Source of the DNA: Acidobacteriota bacterium
GTDB lineage: Bacteria > Acidobacteriota > Terriglobia > Terriglobales > Acidobacteriaceae
Assembly: GCA_013290025.1 (NCBI GenBank)
Contig: JABCYV010000003.1
Span: 1 to 58,331, forward strand
Length of the DNA stretch: 58,331 nt
Reading direction: 5' to 3'
The number at the start of each line of letters is the position of its first letter. Within the stretch, counting starts at the first letter, position 1. Below the pieces are notes generated by a model that saw only the letters and a program-made list of their open reading frames with translations, was not told the origin of the DNA and ran no database searches. A program made the position numbers and the translations under genes. Positions 43,466-51,002 of this stretch are shown piece by piece.

Positions 43466-44146
43466 GTGAAACCGCTGAAACTTCTTGTTGTGGAAGATGA
43501 CCCCGCCAGCCTGGAATTAATGGCAGAGGTTTTCACGTCTTTGAAGGCGGAGGTGCGTTCTGTCAGCGACAGCCAGAATGCGGCTGACCTAGTAAATCGG
43601 GAAAGATTCGATGGGATTTTCCTGGACTTGGAGATGCCCAACCTGCATGGTTTCGATCTGGCACGCCGAATACGCGAGTCCTCGTGGAATAAGTCCACGC
43701 CGATTACCATCGTGACTGGGCGGGATGAGAGAGACACGATGAAACAGGCGTTCTCGATCGGAGCCACCTTCTTCCTTCAGAAACCCGTCGATAGACAAAG
43801 ACTGAGCATGTTGTTCCGCACTGTGCGTGGAGGAATGTTGGAGAATCGACGCCGATACGCAAGAGTTCCCATGCAAACTAATGTCATTTGCACAGTGGGT
43901 TCTCAAACGCTACGCGGGGTGACCTGGAATCTCAGCCAAGGGGGGATGCAAGTAGAAGCTGGCGGCTTGCAACCCAAGGACACTGTTCGACTATCATTCC
44001 GGTTACCAGCTTCCGGCGTGTCGCTGGAGCCGATGGGTACCGTTGTCTGGACAAAAGAGAATCGGCAAGGAATCCAGTTCACAAACATAAGCTCCCAAAA
44101 TGAGGAGGCGATCCGAAAATTCATAGCCGAGATGGAAAAAGAATAA
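43466..44146 (+). CDS. receiver-PilZ response regulator
   Basis: The product is 226 residues from GTG 43466 (VKPLKLLVVEDDPASLELMA) with GAAGAGG about 8 bp upstream; longer in-frame starts (43415, 43247) give unlikely leaders. The receiver has VVEDDPAS, Asp in GIFLDLEMPN, the conserved Thr in TIVTGRDE and Lys in FLQKPVDR. A C-terminal PilZ domain (about 130-225) has RRRYAR (RxxxR) and NLSQGG (NxSxxG), so c-di-GMP binding is predicted. It joins phosphorelay and c-di-GMP inputs in one protein. The other REC-like/PilZ protein in the island (46125-46805) is also 226 aa. Confidence 0.9.
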   Translation: MKPLKLLVVEDDPASLELMAEVFTSLKAEVRSVSDSQNAADLVNRERFDGIFLDLEMPNLHGFDLARRIRESSWNKSTPITIVTGRDERDTMKQAFSIGATFFLQKPVDRQRLSMLFRTVRGGMLENRRRYARVPMQTNVICTVGSQTLRGVTWNLSQGGMQVEAGGLQPKDTVRLSFRLPASGVSLEPMGTVVWTKENRQGIQFTNISSQNEEAIRKFIAEMEKE

Positions 44147-44221
44147 GGATGGAAATCGAGAATCCGCAACTCTGCTTTGCCAGAGCCGACCGCCGCTATC
44201 TCCCAGGCGCCCGGCTCTCGT

Positions 44222-44617
44222 TCACTTGATTGGGAGGTGGGTTCGATCCTTTCGTTTACCCAAAAGGCGTTCGAGTTCATCCGCGAGGGCACGCGCGTTG
44301 ACCGGCTTCGAGAGGTAGCCATCGAAGCCCGAATTCAGGACGTTCTCCCGGTCACCTTGCATAGCATAAGCGGTAATAGCTAGAATCGGCAGCGCAGCCA
44401 AGCTGGGATTCTCCCGGATCTTGCGCGCGACAGCAAAGCCGTCCAGTACGGGCATGCCGATGTCCAGTAGCAGCATGTCTGGATGAATCTCTTCAATCAT
44501 CCGGAGTGCCTCTTGACCGTCGCAAGCTTCAGTCACGGTATATCCCCGTGCCTCTAGCAACTCGCGGAGCAGTTCCCGGTTAACAGCGTTGTCTTCGGCA
44601 ATGAGTACCTTGGTCAT
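44222..44617 (-). CDS. single-domain response regulator (DivK/CheY-like receiver)
   Basis: The product is 131 residues from ATG 44617 (MTKVLIAEDNAVNRELLREL); an in-frame start at 44728 overlaps the PilZ fragment. It is a full receiver: acidic pair AEDN, phosphoacceptor Asp in MLLLDIGMPVLDGFAVARKI, Thr in LAITAYAMQGD and Lys in YLSKPVNARAL. There is no output domain, so it relays phosphate or acts by protein contact, perhaps with the hybrid kinase at 36769. Its first codons resemble the receiver stump at 39102. Its start overlaps the end of the PilZ fragment ORF by 38 bp. Confidence 0.9.
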   Translation of the reverse strand: MTKVLIAEDNAVNRELLRELLEARGYTVTEACDGQEALRMIEEIHPDMLLLDIGMPVLDGFAVARKIRENPSLAALPILAITAYAMQGDRENVLNSGFDGYLSKPVNARALADELERLLGKRKDRTHLPIK

Positions 44618-44894
44618 GGTTGTTGTCCCGTGGACTCTGCACGCTAGCGGCCTGACCCAAACGGAGCCAATGCCGTCGCAGTGTGTCGCAGAAGGGAGTA
44701 TCGCTCGTGACGCCGGAATGAGAGGCAACAGCCTGGTACGATTCTGAAATGTCCCATTTGACCTTCAAATAGCGTCGTAACTCTTCCTCATCTTCAGTCA
44801 ACATCTTCAAAAATTCGATCCCATTCCCGACATGAGAATCGCACGTCACAACTCTGCCTAGCACTAATATTCGCTCCCCAATCTCAAAAATCAT
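44580..44894 (-). pseudogene. C-terminal fragment of a PilZ-domain protein
   Basis: The 104-codon frame starts MIFEIGERILVLGRVVTCDS and continues HVGNGIEFLKMLTEDEEELR. This matches the last strands of a PilZ barrel but has no RxxxR or NxSxxG half. A TAG stop sits immediately upstream in frame, and no frame of the preceding 150 bp encodes the missing part. It is probably the remnant of a degraded PilZ gene, although a short translated product is possible. A copy of the island motif is 85 bp upstream, so the ancestral promoter may persist. Confidence 0.5.
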
Positions 44895-44940
44895 TTGCTA
44901 CTCGGCACATGTGGCCTCTCATTTGCTTCTGCCGAACCCT

Positions 44941-44956
44941 AGCATGAGCTTAGCCA
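44941..44956 (-). promoter_or_regulatory. weak sigma-54-like -24/-12 element
   Basis: On the minus strand the string is TGGCTAAGCTCATGCT. The invariant GG and GC are 10 bp apart as in the TGGCAC-N5-TTGC consensus, but the remaining bases match only partly. It lies between the inverted-repeat copy 3 and the PilZ fragment at 44894. In GC-rich DNA such a match can occur by chance. Confidence 0.2.
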
Positions 44957-44978
44957 TGTTCAGCCTGGGGATACGTTG

Positions 44979-44998
44979 TTGTTCCGAAAGTGGAACAG
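44979..44998. promoter_or_regulatory. TTGTTCC-N6-GGAACAG inverted repeat, copy 3
   Basis: TTGTTCCGAAAGTGGAACAG has perfect 6-bp arms (TGTTCC/GGAACA) and a 6-bp spacer starting GAAA. It is 85 bp upstream of the minus-strand PilZ fragment. Confidence 0.55.
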
Positions 44999-45033
44999 AG
45001 CTCTTCGGGCGGATGTGAGTAACGTGATGGTCT

Positions 45034-45055
45034 GACTGGGCACGGACTGGGCACG
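45034..45055 (+). repeat. 11-bp perfect tandem duplication
   Basis: GACTGGGCACG occurs twice in direct succession (45034-45044, 45045-45055) in the gap between the PilZ fragment and the OmpA-type gene. It is close to one helical turn in period. No function is known. Confidence 0.7.
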
Positions 45056-45147
45056 ACCCTATTGGAGTCGGCCGATTATGGGCCGCTGTAGCAGAACTAG
45101 ACGAAGGGGCGGCGAGTCTCGTCGGCTCACACCATTCTTTCCTGGTA

Positions 45148-45984
45148 TCAGTGTTGCTCGGAACTCACCAGATCGTTCTTCAGAACGTCGATTTCGACCC
45201 GTCCCCCGGTGGTGTGCTTGGCCGTCTTTCCGCGGTTGTCAGCCGGACCGTTACCCATGCCCACCATGTAGATGCGGTGAATCGCAATTTGATGATTAAG
45301 CACCAAGTAACGCACCACTGAGTCCGCCATCTTTTGTGAGTTAGTGATTGCGGCGTGGCCCTGGCCAGGGGAATAGCCACGGACTTCAATAACGTAGTTG
45401 CGCTGAGTTTTCAGCGGGGCGGCCATCGCGTCGAGAGCTTCCTTCGCTCTCTTGCTCAGTACAGTCCCGCCGGGTCGGAAATGAATTTCAGTTTGCGCGC
45501 CAGCCTTGTATTGGTCCACGTGGCCCACCACCTGCTCTGCGGTGGAAAGCCGAGTCGTTAGTTCGCTTGCCGCTTGCTTCGCGGCAGTCGTGCGGTCGGT
45601 CGCGTCGAGGGTGTGCTGGTCGGCTTCCTTGGTCTTGGCAGAAGCCAGCTGAATGCCTTGTTGGGCGCTCGCATCCGCCTTTCTGATCATCTTGGTGTTC
45701 GTCGCAGCCGCATCATCCAGTTCGTCAAGACAATTCCGAATGGGCTGGATCTGCCTCTGCACGTCCTTCTTGCGCGTAAGTGCTTGGCGGACGAGATTTG
45801 CGAAGTTGGGCTCTTCCCCGTTCCAGGGGTCGTTGCTGGTTGCAGGCTGCAGCGGCTCCTTGCAGATGGTGTTCGTGCTTTGGGCAGCCGGCTGTGCGTT
45901 TGGATTTGCATTCGTTTGCTGCGCGAACGTGGAAAGGGGAAATACCGTGGACAAGAAGAGCGTTAGTAACGCGTGATTCTTCAT
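45148..45984 (-). CDS. exported protein with OmpA-like peptidoglycan-binding domain
   Basis: The product is 278 residues from ATG 45984, 5 bp after AGGAGGT. The signal peptide is MKNHALLTLFLSTVFPLSTF (cleavage after AQ). A low-complexity Asn/Ala/Gln stretch and a helical coiled-coil-like centre (KADASAQQGIQLASAKTKEA and on) precede an OmpA C-terminal domain: EIHFRPGGTVLSKRAKEALD, YVIEVRGYSPGQGHAAITNS, MADSVVRYLVLNHQIAIHRI and RVEIDVL. The domain usually grips peptidoglycan. In the Yfi system of Pseudomonas, YfiB is an OmpA-type lipoprotein that sequesters YfiR. This protein lacks a lipobox, but it could play that part for the YfiR homologue 9 kb away. That link is speculative. Confidence 0.85.
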   Translation of the reverse strand: MKNHALLTLFLSTVFPLSTFAQQTNANPNAQPAAQSTNTICKEPLQPATSNDPWNGEEPNFANLVRQALTRKKDVQRQIQPIRNCLDELDDAAATNTKMIRKADASAQQGIQLASAKTKEADQHTLDATDRTTAAKQAASELTTRLSTAEQVVGHVDQYKAGAQTEIHFRPGGTVLSKRAKEALDAMAAPLKTQRNYVIEVRGYSPGQGHAAITNSQKMADSVVRYLVLNHQIAIHRIYMVGMGNGPADNRGKTAKHTTGGRVEIDVLKNDLVSSEQH

Positions 45985-46124
45985 TTGACCTCCTGTCTGT
46001 GCTATCACCGGGAGCCCGACGGAACCGGTTCGAGGTCCATAATCATACGCCAATCCACGCGCAAACGGATTGCCGTCGTGGCGTATATACCAGTGTGGCA
46101 AGGCTTGACGTTACGAATAAATGT

Positions 46125-46805
46125 TTAGCGATCGACCTCGCCCTTATTCCTTTTGCTATCGAGCCACGTTTGCAGTCGCTTCTGCGCCACGGTCGGCAGG
46201 TCCAGAAAGTGCATCCCCGCTCGGCCTTGCGTGTCTGCCCAGACCACTTCTCCATCCGTTTCTATTGTTCCGCCTTGGGGCAATACAAACTCGAGGCGAA
46301 ACTTCTCAGCAAGCCCAATCAACTGCAGCGTCCGGAGAGCCAGACCGCCCATGCTGACGTTCGTGGTTTTGGCCCTGAACTCACGGCTGGCGGCGGTCAG
46401 ATGAATGGGCACCTCAAGTGCACATCGGAAGTAGCGCCGGTATTCGCCGACGAGCAGACCGGAAGCCGCCCGCAACGTGCGCCGTGCTTGCTCGGCTAAT
46501 ACGGGTTTAGCCATGATGAACTTGGCTCCCGGTGGCAAACCGTGACAAACGTCCTCCTCATGGACGATCGCAAATGCAACTGCAGTGCGATTGGATGGAT
46601 ACAAGTCAATGTCTTTGAGCACAGCGTCGGCGCCTTCCATGTCGTAGTCCACGATGACCGCCTCGAACTTTCGCTCTTGCAGGAGCCGGATAGCTCTCGG
46701 CACGTCAGTTGTAATCTCGGTTTCGATCCGCGCCTCGATGAGCACTGCGGGAACTACCATTTGGACCCCATCATCCCGAGACACCAGAAGAGCATTCGCG
46801 CTCAT
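46125..46805 (-). CDS. PilZ protein with degenerate receiver-like N-terminus
   Basis: The product is 226 residues from ATG 46805 (MSANALLVSRDDGVQMVVPA) with AGGGGG upstream; an in-frame start at 46859 is less likely. The N-terminal half has receiver-like strands (NALLVSRDD, FEAVIVDYDM, KFIMAKPV) with several signature residues changed, so phosphorylation is doubtful. The C-terminal PilZ domain has RRYFR (RxxxR) and NVSMGG (NxSxxG), followed by EFVLPQGGTIETDGEVVWAD, so c-di-GMP binding is predicted. It shares layout and length with the protein at 43466-44146. Motif copy 4 is 249 bp upstream. Confidence 0.85.
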   Translation of the reverse strand: MSANALLVSRDDGVQMVVPAVLIEARIETEITTDVPRAIRLLQERKFEAVIVDYDMEGADAVLKDIDLYPSNRTAVAFAIVHEEDVCHGLPPGAKFIMAKPVLAEQARRTLRAASGLLVGEYRRYFRCALEVPIHLTAASREFRAKTTNVSMGGLALRTLQLIGLAEKFRLEFVLPQGGTIETDGEVVWADTQGRAGMHFLDLPTVAQKRLQTWLDSKRNKGEVDR

Positions 46806-47180
46806 GCTTGTCCCCCTTGAAGCGAAATCACGATTGCGATTCTTGAACGCCGTCCCCACGGCGCCACGTGGAGATCCCGATTCATCCCGGAGCCATTTCC
46901 CGAGTGAGCGGGGACTTTCCGCAACGGTGCGAGCACGCGATTGCGCTAAGCAGTATTCCTTCGCTCCCGTTGAGGAAAAGAATTCGCGCCGTGTTCCAGG
47001 TTCACCGCCCCAAGATATGTGAAAGGCTGTGGCAGACTACAGTTTCCAAGTTTTTGTTCTGAAAATGGAACAAACTTCCAGATAGCCCGTGCCGGGCCAT
47101 GGGTTCTCGCAGGGGATTACTATCCTAGCCCATTTGACAGGGGCCCAAGGGTGACCTGGATGACTGTGTTGGGGAGCGTC
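46806..47180. other. intergenic region upstream of the PilZ gene
   Basis: About 375 bp. It contains motif copy 4 (47054-47073). No supported ORF was found, and no clear terminator follows the EAL gene stop at 47181. Confidence 0.45.
47054..47073. promoter_or_regulatory. TTGTTCT-N6-GGAACAA inverted repeat, copy 4
   Basis: TTGTTCTGAAAATGGAACAA has one arm mismatch (T against G) and a spacer starting GAAA. The dyad can be extended by one T/A pair on each side. It lies 249 bp upstream of the PilZ gene starting at 46805. Confidence 0.55.
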
Positions 47181-49169
47181 CTAAGTGCCGGCCGATGCTT
47201 GGTACGCCTTGGCCGAGCTGGAGGAGCTGTTCACTTTCAGCAACAGGGCGGAAATGACGTGCTGATCAGCCGGTTTGCAGAAGTAGTAGCCTTGTGCGAA
47301 GCTGCAATCCAGCGCCTTGAGTTGGTTGACGTGCTCCTCTGTTTCGGTTCCTTCTGCCACGGTCACCAAGCCAAGGCTCTGGGCGAGCATGATGATGATC
47401 TTGACAATCTTGTGACTCTCCGGATCGCTGTCCATATGAGATATGAACGAACGATCGATCTTCAGCGCATCCACCGGGAACTGCTGTAGGCGGCTGAGCG
47501 ACGAATATCCCGTTCCGAAATCATCCACGCTCAGGCGAACTCCAAGTGACTTGAGTTCGGATAGCACGGAAGCTGCTTTCTCCGGATTCGCCATGGCGAT
47601 GGTTTCGGTAATCTCCAACTGCAGATTGTAGGGATCTAGCGCGGTCTGCCTCAGGGTCTCTCCAATCCCTTTCGCCAGGTCGGGATGCGCGAACTCCTTC
47701 GAGGTAATATTCACGCTCATGCTAAGCGGCGGCTCCGCGGGAAATTGCCTCTGCCACGAGCGCAGTTGTTCGCAGGCTTCGCACAGCAGCCATCGATTCA
47801 TGGGAACAATCAGGCCGGTTTCCTCGGCCACCGTAATAAACTCGGCGGGCGAGAGCAAGCGGTTCCCGCGTTGCCAACGGGTCAGCGCTTCAAAACCGGT
47901 AATTCTGCCGGTCGTCAGGGAGATGATCGGTTGGTAGTGGGTTCTGAATTCGCCCAACTCCATGCCCTTACGGAGTTCCGTCTCCAGCTCCAGGCGCCTG
48001 ACCGCGCCCTCATGCATTGCGGTATCGAAGACTTCGCATCGTGCCTTGCCCGCTCGCTTGGCCCGATACATGGCGATGTTAGCGTCCCGCAGCAGATCTT
48101 CAGCATGGGCACAAGCTGCGGTACTCAAGGCAATTCCGACGCTAGCGTTTACTACAATTTCGTATCCCTGGACGGTGAAAGGAACCGCCAGCCTGCTCTG
48201 CAGCCGCTCGGCCACCCGTATGGCATCGCTGGGTGTTCGGATATCCTCCAGAAGTATCGTGTATTCGTCGCCACCGAGCCGGGCCAGCGTGTCATCTTTT
48301 GAGGATTGGCCTAGCAACGGACGTGAGATCGTGTCCACTTCCCGGAGCGAGGCGGTCAACCTCTGGCCGATTTGAACCAGAATGTCGTCCCCGACTTTGT
48401 GTCCTAGGCTGTCGTTAAAAACCTTGAATTCGTCGATATCAATAAACAGGACGGCGAATTTGTAATCTCTATGACGCTTGGAGAGCACTAATGCGCGCTG
48501 CAACCGTTCAAGCAAAAGAGCGCGGTTCGGCAGATTCGTCAGCCCGTCGTGGAAGGCGCTGTGCGCCAGCATCTCTTCCGCGCGTTTGCGCTCGCTGATG
48601 TCGCGGTTCACAATCACTAGCTTTTCGGTTTCCCCTTTCGCGTTTCGGATGGCGCTGGCGGTTGATTCCAGGATGCGCCATGAACCGTCCTTATGGCGCA
48701 TCCGGTATTCCAGCCTCTGTCCCTGGCCCGTGGAACGCGCCTTGCGCGCCGCCTCCAGTACTCCCAGGCGGTCATCGGGATGAATTTGCTCAATGGACGA
48801 GGTGGTCTTCAACTCTTCCACCGAGTACCCGAGGATGTGCTGGTATGCCGGGCTGTTGTAAATCCGGCGGCCGGCGTCATCGACGACTGCAATCATGTCG
48901 GCTGCGTTTTCTGTGATCAGTTGAAAGAGCTCGTCTCGCTCCGCGAGCTGGCGCCGGATTCGCTGTAGCTGCAAGTGCTGATAAAGCGTGTAAATGTCGA
49001 ATAACAATACGACAAGGGCCAATCCGCGGACCCATTCCTTGAGATCGGTCCAATACGTACCCTCGGTTTGCGGGTGCAACTGGAAGTAGGTTAAAGAGAC
49101 GATGCCGAAAGTCAAAACCAGAGTCACTACTACAGCCAGGCCCCATAGCCACCACTCGCGCCCCTCCAT
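47181..49169 (-). CDS. membrane PAS-GGDEF-EAL protein
   Basis: The product is 662 residues from ATG 49169 (MEGREWWLWGLAVVVTLVLT); an in-frame start at 49400 adds 77 unlikely residues. Two N-terminal helices are followed by a PAS/PAC domain (LFQLITENAADMIAVVDDAG to VIVNRDISERKR). GGDEF has active-site GGDEY and SKDD in place of the RxxD I-site, preceded by an insertion-like stretch (SRPLLGQSSKDD). EAL has FEALTRW, VSVDDFGTGYSSLSRL and the usual Glu/Asp ligands. The EAL motifs are intact, so phosphodiesterase activity is likely. Cyclase activity is possible, as GGDEY retains the key residues. It may be the main local sink for c-di-GMP. Confidence 0.93.
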   Translation of the reverse strand: MEGREWWLWGLAVVVTLVLTFGIVSLTYFQLHPQTEGTYWTDLKEWVRGLALVVLLFDIYTLYQHLQLQRIRRQLAERDELFQLITENAADMIAVVDDAGRRIYNSPAYQHILGYSVEELKTTSSIEQIHPDDRLGVLEAARKARSTGQGQRLEYRMRHKDGSWRILESTASAIRNAKGETEKLVIVNRDISERKRAEEMLAHSAFHDGLTNLPNRALLLERLQRALVLSKRHRDYKFAVLFIDIDEFKVFNDSLGHKVGDDILVQIGQRLTASLREVDTISRPLLGQSSKDDTLARLGGDEYTILLEDIRTPSDAIRVAERLQSRLAVPFTVQGYEIVVNASVGIALSTAACAHAEDLLRDANIAMYRAKRAGKARCEVFDTAMHEGAVRRLELETELRKGMELGEFRTHYQPIISLTTGRITGFEALTRWQRGNRLLSPAEFITVAEETGLIVPMNRWLLCEACEQLRSWQRQFPAEPPLSMSVNITSKEFAHPDLAKGIGETLRQTALDPYNLQLEITETIAMANPEKAASVLSELKSLGVRLSVDDFGTGYSSLSRLQQFPVDALKIDRSFISHMDSDPESHKIVKIIIMLAQSLGLVTVAEGTETEEHVNQLKALDCSFAQGYYFCKPADQHVISALLLKVNSSSSSAKAYQASAGT

Positions 49170-49726
49170 CTGCCACCTCTGGATCGGCGCCGCCGTAGGC
49201 CTATTCTCGCTAAAGGTTGGGAATTCTTCCTGAGTCACGCTACCGGTCGCCCCTCCCACAGAAGAGATTCTAGACCGATAAAAACATGTACCAAGGTTAC
49301 CGAAGTTGTTGAGTGAGTAACCCTGAACAACCTTTGAGGCATCTGCAAGACCAACGGCGCCTGCGCTTGCGTACGCTCCTCGCGATGGCAGCCAGAACAC
49401 GGTTGAGAAGCCGGTCCCGTGGCGTTCGCCGCAATAGTATTCAGTCTTACCGCCTTTTGGTTGTGATCGTGCTCGTCCCAGTCGCGAGACACGGACGAAC
49501 GAGCAGACGGGCCAATTATGAGCGCCCAGTTCACGCGAGTAACGTTAGTAATCTTTAGTAATCTTTTGCGAGAACTGACAGCTCCATAGAATCGAGCCAG
49601 TTCCCTACTCACAGGAAATGAACGCGTTCATCGACCCTTCTTATTCTGATGTTTAAAAGGGGCAGAAAAGTCTGGGGGAGCAGGGAAGGAACTGTATTCC
49701 GCAAGCCCGAAGGTGTAGGTGTACCG
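49170..49726. other. divergent intergenic region between the EAL gene and the EPS cluster
   Basis: About 557 bp between divergent genes. It contains an inverted repeat enclosing two 10-bp direct repeats at 49527-49577 (separate entry). No supported ORF. It should hold the promoter of the plus-strand polysaccharide cluster. Confidence 0.5.
49527..49577. promoter_or_regulatory. inverted repeat enclosing tandem 10-bp repeats, upstream of the EPS cluster
   Basis: Outer arms CAGTTCACGCGA (49527-49538) and TTGCGAGAACTG (49566-49577) pair at 10 of 12 positions. Between them TTAGTAATCT occurs twice in direct succession (49545-49554, 49555-49564), an exact one-turn spacing. It lies 149 bp before the wecB start. 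The arrangement suits a regulator-binding region, but it is unproven. Confidence 0.4.
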
Positions 49727-50965
49727 ATGAAGTGCCGAGTCATTGCGGTTTTGGGCACCCGTCCGGAAGCCATCAAACTGGCGCTGGTGATCCAGGAACT
49801 GCGCCGTCGCAGCGATGAATTTGAAATCGCGGTGATTCACACCGGCCAACACCGCACGATGCTGGATAGCGCCCTCAAACTATTCAAGATCAAACCTGAC
49901 TTCGATCTAGACGTGATGCGTCCCAACCAGACGCTCAGCTCACTGACGGCTCGCGTACTGGATACAGTAGAGAACGCGTGCAGCCGCTTCCAGCCTCACA
50001 TGGTGCTGGTGCAAGGCGATACGACCACAGCCTTTGCCTCAGCTCTGGCGGCTTACTACTGCAAGATCGCGGTAGGGCACATTGAAGCCGGCCTGCGTAG
50101 CCGAGACATTTACAATCCGTTTCCGGAAGAGGCCAACCGCCGGCTGGTCTCGGTGATGACGGAGATCCATTTTGCGCCCACAGCCTTATCCCGCGACAAT
50201 TTGTTGGCAGAAGGAGTACCAAGCGAAAAAATTGTAGTCACGGGCAATACGGTCGTCGATACGCTGCGTGCGCTGGGTGAGGTGCCGCATTCCTGGGAGC
50301 ATACGGCGCTGGAGGGAATCCCGCAAAACCACGGGCGGCTGGTATTGGTGACTTCGCACCGGCGCGAATCGTGGGGAACCGACCAGGAACACATGTGCCT
50401 GGCGCTGAAAGATCTGGTTACCAAGCACCACGATATTCGGATTGTTTATCCGGTTCACATGAACCCGAATGTGCGCAGCACGGTGAACGCTCTGCTACAG
50501 GACACGGAACGGATCCATCTTACAGAGCCGCTCGACTACATCACCTTCGTTAGCTTGCTGCGACATTCTTTCCTGGTGTTGACCGATTCGGGAGGTATTC
50601 AAGAGGAAGCGCCAACCTTTGGCAAGCCCGTGCTGGTCCTGCGCAAAGTCACGGAGCGGCCGGAAGCTTCACAGTTTGGTATGGCGAAGATCATTGGCAT
50701 GTCGCGGGAAGCAATTGTGCGAGAAGCGGACCGGTTACTTACTGACACGGATGCGTACCAGGACATGTCGGAGGGTGAGAATCCGTACGGGGATGGTCAC
50801 AGCTCGGAAAGAATCGTAGAAGCAGTCGCGCGCTGGTCACAGACAAAGACTCCATTGTTGGAGGCCGACAAAGAATTCAAGCTGCCGCCAAGGGTGCATC
50901 CCCGACGCCGGAGAAGTGACTTTTCGCAGAACGCCGCGAAAGCTGCCACGGCTGGTAAGGAGTGA
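49727..50965 (+). CDS. wecB: UDP-N-acetylglucosamine 2-epimerase, non-hydrolysing
   Basis: The product is 412 residues from ATG 49727 (MKCRVIAVLGTRPEAIKLAL); an in-frame start at 49649 is rejected. Family motifs are GTRPEAIKL, HTGQHRTML, VQGDTTTAFASALAAYY, GHIEAGLRS, PFPEEANRRL, TGNTVVDTL, HMNPNV and DSGGIQEEAPTFGKPVLV. The enzyme interconverts UDP-GlcNAc and UDP-ManNAc in the cytosol. It carries a basic C-terminal tail (PPRVHPRRRRSDFSQ) beyond the usual length of about 375. It is the first gene of the polysaccharide cluster; the GT2 gene follows after 37 bp. This implies that ManNAc or a derivative is part of the polymer or its precursor pool. No ManNAc dehydrogenase gene (wecC) is in the window. 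Confidence 0.93.
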   Translation: MKCRVIAVLGTRPEAIKLALVIQELRRRSDEFEIAVIHTGQHRTMLDSALKLFKIKPDFDLDVMRPNQTLSSLTARVLDTVENACSRFQPHMVLVQGDTTTAFASALAAYYCKIAVGHIEAGLRSRDIYNPFPEEANRRLVSVMTEIHFAPTALSRDNLLAEGVPSEKIVVTGNTVVDTLRALGEVPHSWEHTALEGIPQNHGRLVLVTSHRRESWGTDQEHMCLALKDLVTKHHDIRIVYPVHMNPNVRSTVNALLQDTERIHLTEPLDYITFVSLLRHSFLVLTDSGGIQEEAPTFGKPVLVLRKVTERPEASQFGMAKIIGMSREAIVREADRLLTDTDAYQDMSEGENPYGDGHSSERIVEAVARWSQTKTPLLEADKEFKLPPRVHPRRRRSDFSQNAAKAATAGKE

Positions 50966-51002
50966 AGGACCAGAAATTGCGGCGTGGTCCTGATGGCGAG
51001 TC

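Noticed and set aside
45780-46499. Plus-strand frame of 239 codons
   Set aside because: It spans parts of two minus-strand genes and their gap, with no start signal or domain.
47084-47099. Second sigma-54-like match on the minus strand near motif copy 4
   Set aside because: It keeps GG-N10-GC but little else, and its order relative to the motif is opposite to copy 3; probably chance in GC-rich DNA.
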